Assembly (NCBI RefSeq): GCF_000720115.1
Contig: NZ_JOIR01000025.1
Location: forward strand, 1 to 64,000
Direction: 5' to 3'
DNA length: 64,000 nt
DNA from: Streptomyces sp. NRRL F-2580
Lineage (GTDB): Bacteria; Actinomycetota; Actinomycetes; Streptomycetales; Streptomycetaceae
A program made the position numbers and the translations under genes. How positions within the stretch are numbered: the first letter of the stretch is position 1; every line of letters begins with the position of its first letter. A model generated the notes under the pieces. It was not told the origin of the DNA. It worked only from the letters and a program-made list of their open reading frames with translations, and did no database searches. Below, one piece after another: positions 42,717 through 50,057 of this stretch.

Positions 42717-43942
42717 TGACGGACGGCCAGGACCGCTACACGGTCATCTCGGCGGACTGCCACGCGGGCGCCGACCTGCTGGACTACAAGCCGTACCTGG
42801 AGAAGCGGTACCACGACGACTTCGACGCCTGGGCCGCCGGCTACGTGAACCCGTACGAGGACCTCCTCGCGGACACGGCGGACCGCAACTGGAACTCCGC
42901 GCGGCGCCTCGCGGAGCTGGAGGCGGACGGCATCGTCGCCGAGGTCGTCTTCCCCAACACCATCCCGCCGTTCTTCCCCAAGGCCTCGCTCATGGCGCAG
43001 CCGCCGACGGCCGCCGAGTACGAGATGCGCTGGGCCGGCCTCCAGGCCCACAACCGCTGGCTGGCGGACTTCTGCGCGGACGCGCCGGGCCGGCGCGCGG
43101 GCGTGGTGCAGATCCTCCTCAACGACGTGGACGCGGCGGTGAAGGAGATCCGCCGCACGAAGGAGGCGGGCCTCACGGGCGGCATCCTGCTGCCCGGCGT
43201 CCCGCCCGGCTCCCCGGTCCCGGAGCTCTACTCGGCGGCGTACGACCCCATCTGGGCGGTCTGCGACGAACTGGACGTCCCGGTCAACCACCACGGCGGC
43301 TCGGCGTCCCCGCCGCTGGGCGAGGAACCGGCCGCCCGCGCGGTCTTCATGGTGGAGACCACGTGGTTCTCGCACCGCGCCCTGTGGCACCTCATCTTCG
43401 GCGGTGCCTTCCGCCGCAACCCGGGCCTCAAACTGGTCCTGACGGAACAGGGATCCGGCTGGATCCCGGGCGTGCTGGAGATGCTGGACTACTACCACGG
43501 CCGCCTGGTCGCGGCCTCGGCCACGGCGGAGGCCAAGTTCGGGGCGGGCCTCGCGGAGTCGATGGGCAGCGGCCCGAGCGAGGTCTGGCGGGAGAACTGT
43601 TTCGTGGGGGCCAGCTTCATGCGCCCCCACGAGGTCCCGCTCCGGGACCGGATCGGCCTCGACAAGATCATGTGGGGCAGCGACTACCCGCACGACGAGG
43701 GCACCACCCCCTTCTCCCGCGAAGGCCTCCGCATCGCCTACGCGGGCCTCCCGCGCGAGGAGGTCGCGGCGATGGCCGGCGGCAACGCGGCCCGCGTCTA
43801 CGGCTTCGACCTCTCCCTCCTGGACCCCCTCGCGGCCAAGCACGGCCCGACGGTCGCGGAGGTAGCCGAACCCCTGACGCACACCCCATCGGAAGCCACG
43901 AGCCCGGCCTTCGCCAAGGGGGGCTCGGTCCGGGTCTGGTAG
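42716..43942 (+). CDS. Amidohydrolase family 2 protein, paralogue
   Basis: A 408-residue paralogue of the preceding protein, with VISADCHAG near the N terminus, VPVNHHGGSASPP in the middle and KIMWGSDYPHDEGTTPF near the C terminus. The pair share the MRWAGLQAHNRWLA-type segment. Two non-identical copies suggest consecutive steps or a heteromer. It is the last gene of the operon and its stop lies 20 bp from the convergent NLR gene stop. Confidence 0.88.
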   Translation: MTDGQDRYTVISADCHAGADLLDYKPYLEKRYHDDFDAWAAGYVNPYEDLLADTADRNWNSARRLAELEADGIVAEVVFPNTIPPFFPKASLMAQPPTAAEYEMRWAGLQAHNRWLADFCADAPGRRAGVVQILLNDVDAAVKEIRRTKEAGLTGGILLPGVPPGSPVPELYSAAYDPIWAVCDELDVPVNHHGGSASPPLGEEPAARAVFMVETTWFSHRALWHLIFGGAFRRNPGLKLVLTEQGSGWIPGVLEMLDYYHGRLVAASATAEAKFGAGLAESMGSGPSEVWRENCFVGASFMRPHEVPLRDRIGLDKIMWGSDYPHDEGTTPFSREGLRIAYAGLPREEVAAMAGGNAARVYGFDLSLLDPLAAKHGPTVAEVAEPLTHTPSEATSPAFAKGGSVRVW

Positions 43943-43962
43943 CCAGGCCTTGCAGGAGCGGC

Positions 43963-46900
43963 TCACCAGGGGTAGGTGAGCCGCTCCGGCGGGATCGCAT
44001 CGGCTCCCCTGAGCCGGACGTTGTGGCCGACCTCGATGGCGAGCCGGTCCAGGTCCGCGAGAGGCGTGAGGTCGTATGCACCACCGTTGTACAGACTGAG
44101 CCTGGTCAGTTCGGGAAGCTCCTTCAGCGCGTGCAGCCCACCGGGGGTCCGGGAGTTGTTCAGGAAGAGGGAGGTCAGCCGAGGGCAGCGCAGAGCCACC
44201 GCCGCGTCGAGTTCCTCGTGGTCCAGGATCTGGAGTCCGGTCAGCCGGTCGGTGCCGCGAAGCCCGGCGAAGTCCGCGGCCTGCCGGCGGCCGCAGAGCG
44301 TCAGCCAGCGCAGCTCCGGCCAGGGGGCTATGTCGTCCAGGGCCAGCGGCGAGGCGTCGGGCTGAAGGTGGAGTGTGTGCAGCCGGGGATGGGCCGGCAG
44401 GTCCGACACCCGGTCCGTTCCGGCCGGCCGGTAATTGAGGCTGAGCTGGCGGAGCGCGTCCATGTCCGTCAGAGGAGCGAGCCTGAGAGTGTCCGCAACG
44501 GCCGTCAGACTGAGGTAGTCGAGCGGCAACGCGGTCAGCGCTTCCAGGCCCGAGACGTTCCGGCAGTGGTACAGACCCAGATAGATCAGGTTCTCGAATC
44601 CGGCAAGAGGCCCGAGGTCGGTCAGGGCGGTGTTCCGGAACAGCGTCAGGTGCGTCAGCTGCCGCTGGGCCATGACCTCGGCGGGCAGGTCCCCGTCCCA
44701 GGTGAGGTGGAGCTGATGGAGGCCGCGCAGGTGGTCCAACGCGGCCAGCTGAGCCCCGCAGACCAGCGGAACCATTACGTCCTCCAGCCGGGTGTGGGCC
44801 AGAACGGTCTCGGCATAGGCCTTGGCGTCCGGGAACCGCGGCCAGCCGTGTGCCAGTTGCTGCCTCACCTTCTGTCGGTCGTCCGTCCGTGAGCGCGTCA
44901 GGAACTCCAGCGCCTGGTCGCCGCCGACCAGCCACGCCGTTCGCAGCGCCGCCGCGGCCTCGTCCTCGTTCAGGTGCTCCGTGGCCGGCAGCAGTTCCAG
45001 CACCAGCGGTCCCGCCTTCGCCAGTTCGTCCGCCTGAGAGAACCGGGTGGGCGGTAGCAGTTCCCCGGTTCGGGCCTGTACCTCGGCCCGGACGGCGGGG
45101 TCCAGTTCGGGGGCGTGTTCCAGGCAGGCCGCCGCGAGCAGGATCAGCCGGCTGCGGGCGCCTTTGGTCTTGTCGGCGCGGCGGAGCAGGCCCCGCAGGA
45201 TGTGGGTCCGCTCGTCGGGGCGGCCGTGGCCCACGGCCATGCGGATGACGTCGTCCCAGGTGTCGTCGTGGGCGTTCTTCACCAGGACACCGAAGTCGCG
45301 GGACTCCACGGCCGCCTTGGCGCCCAAGTAGTCCTGGAAGGTGCGGTGGACGAAGAGCACCGAGCCCGGTGCCGGCTCCAGCAGCAGCCCGCTGCGGATC
45401 AGCAGGTGGGAGAAGACCTGTTCCGCATCGCCCTGCCCGCGCACCTGCGGCATCGCGGCCAGCCATTCGTCCACCATCCCGATGGCCTCGTCCCGCCCCG
45501 CCTCCACCTGGCCGTTCCTGATCAGCCAGTAGGCGAACCGCTGGAGCAGAGCGATCTGTTCGTCCCGGGTGAGGTAGACCCCCTCGACCCCGCTGATCTC
45601 CCGCTCCGTATCCCGCCGGACCAGCAGCATGTCCAGCGCGGCGTCATACAGCTCCTTGCGGGCCCGCGGCAGCTGCATCCGCCGGTCCTGGTTCAGTGCG
45701 CACAGCAGCGCGCACATCAGCGGGTTGGTGGCCAGCCGGGCCAGGTCGCGGCGGGCTCCCACGGCTTCCAGCAAAGAGGCCTCGTACGCGTCCGCCTCCT
45801 GCCCCTCCGCGCGGGCCGCCGCGTGCCAGTGCGCGACGAACGCCCGGATGTCCTGCTGCTCCATCGCCAGCATGGAGTGCGTGGTGAACCCCTGGCCCGC
45901 GAGCCAGTCCTCCGGGACCGCGGACGGCCGGGTGGTCACCACGTACCGGGCCCTCGGGAAGGCGGAGACGAGCGAGCGCAGCCAGGTCTCCGTACGGGCG
46001 CGCAGTCGCTGCGGGACCTCGTCCACGCCGTCGACCAGGACCAGCGCCCGGCCGCTGAGCATGAGGTCCTCCACCCAGCCCGGCGGTGCGGACAGGGGGA
46101 CGCCGCTGGCGCGCAGGAAGTCCTCGGGAAGCGGCAGGCTGTCGGACGAGGTGAAGGAGCGCAGGCGCAGCACAAAGGGGACGCAGGTGCTCCACGGGCC
46201 GTCCGTCTGCCGGGCGGCGTTGAGGGCCAGCCACTGGACCAGCGTCGACTTCCCCGAGCCCGCCGGGCCGCGCAGCAGGACCCGCTCGGTTGAGGCGAGG
46301 GCCTGCTCGGCCCTCAACGGGGTCTGGTGCGCCTCCGGGCCGCCGGGCAGCAGCGGTTGTTCGCCGCTCACCGCCAGGCTGATGTAGGCCACGTCCAGCG
46401 GCCATTCCCGGCGGGAGCGGCTGAGGGTGAGGCCGAAGAGCTGGAGGCGGCCGTGGGTGTCGGCGACGTACTGCGCGTACCGCTCCTCGAAGGCGTACGC
46501 GGCCCCGTCGGAGCGGCTCGCCAGCCGGTCCACCGCCTGGGCCAACTCGCCGGTCCGGCGTACCAGTTCCACCCCCGCGCGGGCCCCGAACCCCGGCAGG
46601 GTCGTCACGTACTCCAGCACGTGGGCGCAGCACAGCCGGACCAGGTCCCGGTACGCGGCTTCGGCCGCCGCGCTCAGGCCGGCCCCGGGCGGGACGGGCA
46701 GGGCGGCCGCCAGCACCGCCGGGTCCAGGTCCGCCGCGAAGAGGGCGTCGACGTCCACCGCCCCCGCCCGGGCGAAGGCCCCGGCCACCGTGTCCAGTAC
46801 GGCCAGCCGTTCGTGCTCCGGCAACCTGGCCGCAGCCGCGCCCAGCCGGTCCGCCAGCGTCGCGGCCAGCCGGCGGATCTCGGGCTCGCCCAGCCGTACC

Positions 46901-47037
46901 GGGCGGCGCCAGCGGGCGGCCGGGCGCACCGGTGCGTCCGCGAGTCCCGCTCCGGGTACCTGGCCGAGGCGCGACCGCAGCAGTGTCCCCGCCGCGGTGC
47001 CCGCCGTACGTAAAAGAGCCGTCTCCAAACCTGTCAT
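43963..47037 (-). CDS. NACHT-domain, leucine-rich-repeat protein (bacterial NLR)
   Basis: A 1024-residue STAND ATPase. Residues 1-240 form a helical N-terminal domain like those found before NACHT in actinobacteria. The NACHT domain has Walker A GPAGSGKST (257-265), Walker B ALVLVDGVDEV (331-341), sensor-1 YVVTTRPSAVP (365-375) and the winged-helix signature FVHRTFQDYLGAKA (562-575). Residues about 750-1000 carry leucine-rich repeats (LTHLTLFRNTALTDLGPLAGFENLIYLGLYHC; LTSLFLNNSRTPGGLHALKELPELTRLSLYNGG). This is the architecture of bNACHT-type NLR proteins, some of which give phage defence. No effector nuclease or toxin domain is obvious. Codon 9 is TTA (47011-47013), the rare leucine codon read by bldA tRNA, in a 5' end that is unusually A/T-rich (ACA, GGT, TTG, CTT, TTA, CGT). 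Confidence 0.9.
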   Translation of the reverse strand: MTGLETALLRTAGTAAGTLLRSRLGQVPGAGLADAPVRPAARWRRPVRLGEPEIRRLAATLADRLGAAAARLPEHERLAVLDTVAGAFARAGAVDVDALFAADLDPAVLAAALPVPPGAGLSAAAEAAYRDLVRLCCAHVLEYVTTLPGFGARAGVELVRRTGELAQAVDRLASRSDGAAYAFEERYAQYVADTHGRLQLFGLTLSRSRREWPLDVAYISLAVSGEQPLLPGGPEAHQTPLRAEQALASTERVLLRGPAGSGKSTLVQWLALNAARQTDGPWSTCVPFVLRLRSFTSSDSLPLPEDFLRASGVPLSAPPGWVEDLMLSGRALVLVDGVDEVPQRLRARTETWLRSLVSAFPRARYVVTTRPSAVPEDWLAGQGFTTHSMLAMEQQDIRAFVAHWHAAARAEGQEADAYEASLLEAVGARRDLARLATNPLMCALLCALNQDRRMQLPRARKELYDAALDMLLVRRDTEREISGVEGVYLTRDEQIALLQRFAYWLIRNGQVEAGRDEAIGMVDEWLAAMPQVRGQGDAEQVFSHLLIRSGLLLEPAPGSVLFVHRTFQDYLGAKAAVESRDFGVLVKNAHDDTWDDVIRMAVGHGRPDERTHILRGLLRRADKTKGARSRLILLAAACLEHAPELDPAVRAEVQARTGELLPPTRFSQADELAKAGPLVLELLPATEHLNEDEAAAALRTAWLVGGDQALEFLTRSRTDDRQKVRQQLAHGWPRFPDAKAYAETVLAHTRLEDVMVPLVCGAQLAALDHLRGLHQLHLTWDGDLPAEVMAQRQLTHLTLFRNTALTDLGPLAGFENLIYLGLYHCRNVSGLEALTALPLDYLSLTAVADTLRLAPLTDMDALRQLSLNYRPAGTDRVSDLPAHPRLHTLHLQPDASPLALDDIAPWPELRWLTLCGRRQAADFAGLRGTDRLTGLQILDHEELDAAVALRCPRLTSLFLNNSRTPGGLHALKELPELTRLSLYNGGAYDLTPLADLDRLAIEVGHNVRLRGADAIPPERLTYPW

Positions 47038-47074
47038 CCCCCACCGTCCCCTCGGCTGGACATCATCTCGCGAA

Positions 47075-47108
47075 CCATCGGTAACCCCGATGGATACCGA
47101 TCGGTAAC
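47075..47108. promoter_or_regulatory. Palindromes and direct repeat between NLR and hydroxylase genes
   Basis: CCATCGG-N5-CCGATGG (47075-47093) and the perfect ACCGATCGGT (47096-47105) overlap a direct repeat of ATCGGTAAC spaced 23 bp apart. They sit in the 113-bp spacer between divergent genes and look like a shared operator. Confidence 0.55.
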
Positions 47109-47150
47109 AACCTCTAGCGGTCCCCCCGGAGGCGCCTCTATGGTGCGCTC

Positions 47151-48146
47151 ATGCCGAACCTGCCCGATGTCGTGCTGTGGTCCATACCGGCCTTCGTGCT
47201 GCTCACCGTCCTGGAGGTGGTGAGCTACCGGATCCATCCCGACGAGGACGCGGCCGGGTACGACACCAAGGACGCGGCCACGAGCATCACCATGGGGCTC
47301 GGCAGCATCGGCTTCGACCTGCTGTGGAAGATCCCGGTCGTCGCCGTCTTCACCGCGGTCTACGAACTCACCCCGCTGCGGGTGCCGTTCCTGTGGTGGA
47401 CCGCCCTGCTGATGCTGCTCGCGCAGGACTTCCTCTACTACTGGCAGCACCGGCTCCACCACGTCATCCGCATCCTGTGGGCCTGCCACGTGGTGCACCA
47501 CAGCAGCAAGCGGTTCAACCTCACCACCGCCCTGCGCCAGCCCTGGACCAGTGCCACCACCTGGTGGTTCTACCTCCCGATGGTGGCCCTCGGCGTCCAC
47601 CCCGCGGCGATCCCCTTCTGCTACGGACTCAACCTCCTCTACCAGTTCTGGGTCCACACCGAGCGGATCGGCAAGCTGCCCCGCGCCTACGAGTACGTCT
47701 TCAACACCCCCTCCCACCACCGCGTCCACCACGCCTCGCAGGGCGGATACCTGGACCGCAACTTCGGCGGGATCCTGATCGTCTGGGACCGGATGTTCGG
47801 CTCCTGGGTGGGGGAGACGGAGCGGCCCGTCTACGGGCTCACCAAGAACATCGACACCCACAACCCGCTGCGCGTGGCCACCCACGAGTACGCGGCCATC
47901 GCACAGGACGTGCGCGCCGCCGCGAACTGGCGCGAGCGCGCCGGACGGGTCTTCCGCGGTCCGGGCTGGCAGCCCGCCGCCCCGGCCGCCGCCCCGGCCG
48001 CCGCCGCGGCCCCCGCCCCGGAAACCCACGCCCCGGCCGAAGCCCCCGCCGTGGACGTCGCCGCCGAAGCCCACGCCCCCGCCGGAGCTCCCGCCGTGGA
48101 CGCCGCCGCCGACGCCCGGACCTCCGTACGGGAGACCACCGCGTGA
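47151..48146 (+). CDS. Fatty acid hydroxylase/sterol desaturase superfamily protein
   Basis: A 331-residue membrane di-iron protein. The His-box pattern is complete: HRLHH (residues about 104-108), HVVHHSS (118-124), then SHHRVHHAS (about 188-196), all typical of the FA hydroxylase superfamily that also contains alkylglycerol monooxygenase. Four or five membrane spans surround them. The C terminus carries an Ala/Pro tail with two near-identical HAPAxAPAVDxAAxA units (about 290-320). Its GTGA overlap with a lysoplasmalogenase gene suggests action on ether lipids. The function is inferred. Confidence 0.88.
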   Translation: MPNLPDVVLWSIPAFVLLTVLEVVSYRIHPDEDAAGYDTKDAATSITMGLGSIGFDLLWKIPVVAVFTAVYELTPLRVPFLWWTALLMLLAQDFLYYWQHRLHHVIRILWACHVVHHSSKRFNLTTALRQPWTSATTWWFYLPMVALGVHPAAIPFCYGLNLLYQFWVHTERIGKLPRAYEYVFNTPSHHRVHHASQGGYLDRNFGGILIVWDRMFGSWVGETERPVYGLTKNIDTHNPLRVATHEYAAIAQDVRAAANWRERAGRVFRGPGWQPAAPAAAPAAAAAPAPETHAPAEAPAVDVAAEAHAPAGAPAVDAAADARTSVRETTA

Positions 48147-48832
48147 GCACCGCTCCGTCCCCGGAACGCCCGGCCCCCTCCTGGGCCGCCGGCCGCGCGC
48201 CGGCCGGCCGGGACCGCCTCGGCCGCCTCGCCCTCGTGGCCTTCGCCGCGGCCACCGCCGTCGACCTCGTCTCGCTGCTGGCCGACTGGCACCTCGGGCA
48301 CCTCGTCGCCAAGCCGCTGCTGATGCCGCTGCTCGTCGCCCACGTGATCACCCGCGGCGCGCCCCGGCCGCTGGTCGCCGCCCTGCTGTTCGGCTGGGGC
48401 GGGGACCTGGCCCTGCTCTTCGACGCCGAGCCCGCGTTCCTCGTCGGCATGGGCTCCTTCGCCGTCGGGCACGTCTGCTACCTCGTCCTCTTCGGCAAGC
48501 GGCCCGCGAACCCGCTGCTCGGGGGCGCGTACGCACTCGCCCTCCTCGGGACAGTCGCCCTGCTCTGGTCCGACCTGCCGGGCGACCTGCGGATCCCGGT
48601 CGCCGGCTACAGCCTGCTGCTCACCGCCATGGCGTTCCGCTCCAGCGCCCTCGGCCTGCGGGCCGGCATCGGCGGCGCGCTGTTCCTGCTCTCCGACACC
48701 CTCATCGCCTCCGGGGTCGCCGCATGGCCCCAGCTGCCCCGCCCGGACTTCTGGATCATGGCCACCTACGTGGCCGCCCAGTACCTCCTGGCCACCGGTT
48801 CGACAGCCACCCGGGAAGCAGGCGTACCGTAG
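48143..48832 (+). CDS. Lysoplasmalogenase (YhhN/TMEM86 family)
   Basis: A 229-residue integral membrane protein with about seven or eight spans. The family motifs are visible: LVAKPLLMPLLV, FGWGGDLALLF and YSLLLTAMAFRSS, then LFLLSDTLIA. Bacterial members hydrolyse the vinyl-ether bond of lysoplasmalogens to an aldehyde and a glycerophospho base. The first 25 residues are a Pro/Ala-rich tail. The GTG at 48143 overlaps the hydroxylase gene stop, so the two are co-translated. Confidence 0.88.
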   Translation: MSTAPSPERPAPSWAAGRAPAGRDRLGRLALVAFAAATAVDLVSLLADWHLGHLVAKPLLMPLLVAHVITRGAPRPLVAALLFGWGGDLALLFDAEPAFLVGMGSFAVGHVCYLVLFGKRPANPLLGGAYALALLGTVALLWSDLPGDLRIPVAGYSLLLTAMAFRSSALGLRAGIGGALFLLSDTLIASGVAAWPQLPRPDFWIMATYVAAQYLLATGSTATREAGVP

Positions 48833-48840
48833 GACGGTCC

Positions 48841-48858
48841 TCAGTCGTACAAGACTGA
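48841..48858. promoter_or_regulatory. Inverted repeat upstream of the alcohol dehydrogenase gene
   Basis: TCAGTC-N6-GACTGA, 18 bp, ends 30 bp before the dehydrogenase ATG. It is a likely operator or promoter element in the short gap after the lysoplasmalogenase gene. Confidence 0.5.
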
Positions 48859-48887
48859 ACAACCCCGAGCCGGAGGACTGCACCACC

Positions 48888-49931
48888 ATGCGCGCCACCG
48901 TCATCCACGCCCCGCACGACATCCGTGTGGAGGAGGTGCCCGACGCTGCGATCCAGCGCCCCGAGGACGCCGTCGTCCGTGTCCTGCGCGCCTGTATCTG
49001 CGGCAGCGACCTGTGGGCCTACCGCGGCGAGGCCGCGCGCCAGCCCGGCCAGCGCATCGGCCACGAGTTCCTGGGCATCGTCGAGGAGACCGGTTCCGCC
49101 GTGGCCGGCCTGAGCGCCGGTGACCTGGTCGTCGCGCCGTTCATGTGGTCCGACGGCACCTGCGAGTACTGCAAGGAGGGCCTGTTCACCTCCTGCGACC
49201 ACGGCGGTTTCTGGGGCTCGGTCGGCCACGACGGCGGCCAGGGCGAGGCCGTCCGGGTCCCGCACGCCGACGGCACCCTGGTCAAGCTGCCCGCCGAGGC
49301 CGTCTCCGACGACCACCTGCTGACCGGTCTGCTCGCGCTCTCCGACGTCATGGGCACCGGCCACCACGCCGCGCTGGGCGCGGGGGTCCGCCCGGGCTCC
49401 ACGGTCGCCGTCGTCGGCGACGGCGCGGTCGGCCTGTGCGGCGTCCTCGCCGCCAAGCGCCTGGGCGCCGAGCGGATCATCGCACTGGGCCGCCACACCG
49501 TCCGTACCGACATAGCCAGGCTCTTCGGGGCCACCGACGTCGTCGCCGAGCGCGGCGAGGCCGCCGAGGCGGCCGTGCGCGAGCTCACCGGCGGCCGGGG
49601 CGCCCACGCGGTCATCGAGGCGGTCGGCACCGAGCAGTCCATGCGCACCGCGGTGAACATCACCCGCGACGGCGGGGCCGTCGGCTACGTCGGTGTCCCG
49701 CACGGCAGCGGCACCGGCCTCGACCTCGGCGTGATGTTCGACCGCAACATCACCCTGCGCGGTGGCGTCGCCCCGGTCCGCGCGTACATCCCGGAGCTGC
49801 TGGAGGACGTGCTCAGCGGCGCGATCGACCCGTCGCCCGTCTTCGACCGGGCCGTGTCCCTGGACGAGGTCCCGGACGGCTACCGCGCGATGGACGACCG
49901 CAGCGCGCTCAAGGTGCTGATCACGCCCTGA
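48888..49931 (+). CDS. Zinc-dependent alcohol dehydrogenase family protein
   Basis: A 347-residue medium-chain dehydrogenase. The catalytic-zinc region has CICGSDLWAYRG (Cys and Asp-adjacent) and GHEFLGIVEE, and structural-zinc-like Cys residues are in SDGTCEYCKEGLFTSCDHGG. The nucleotide fold reads VAVVGDGAVGLCGVLAAKRLGA. The set resembles glutathione-independent formaldehyde or threonine-type dehydrogenases, but the substrate is not clear. GGAGG precedes the ATG. No effector genes follow; the next gene is convergent. Confidence 0.9.
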   Translation: MRATVIHAPHDIRVEEVPDAAIQRPEDAVVRVLRACICGSDLWAYRGEAARQPGQRIGHEFLGIVEETGSAVAGLSAGDLVVAPFMWSDGTCEYCKEGLFTSCDHGGFWGSVGHDGGQGEAVRVPHADGTLVKLPAEAVSDDHLLTGLLALSDVMGTGHHAALGAGVRPGSTVAVVGDGAVGLCGVLAAKRLGAERIIALGRHTVRTDIARLFGATDVVAERGEAAEAAVRELTGGRGAHAVIEAVGTEQSMRTAVNITRDGGAVGYVGVPHGSGTGLDLGVMFDRNITLRGGVAPVRAYIPELLEDVLSGAIDPSPVFDRAVSLDEVPDGYRAMDDRSALKVLITP

Positions 49932-49955
49932 CCGGATGGCCGGATGGCCGGATGC
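49932..49955. repeat. Three 8-bp tandem units (CCGGATGG)
   Basis: CCGGATGG, CCGGATGG and CCGGATGC follow the dehydrogenase stop, with a further CCGGATGA at about 49972. Possible slippage product in the 3' untranslated region. Confidence 0.75.
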
Positions 49956-49986
49956 TCGGTCGGACTGATGGCCGGATGACTCGTTG

Positions 49987-50030
49987 AACGGACGGGCCGG
50001 GCGGGGTGATCCCCGCCCGGCCCGTCCGTT
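49987..50030. terminator. Strong bidirectional terminator
   Basis: A perfect 20-bp stem with a 4-nt loop (TGAT) lies between the convergent dehydrogenase and subtilase genes. One arm begins AACGGACGGGCC and the other is its exact complement. Confidence 0.9.
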
Positions 50031-50057
50031 TCCCGTCCTCCGCTCCTGCCGCGGGGG

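Noticed and set aside
42389..45466. Minus-strand frame of about 1025 codons
   Set aside because: It spans the second amidohydrolase gene antisense and part of the NLR gene out of frame; the Arg/Gly/Pro composition is that of a shadow.
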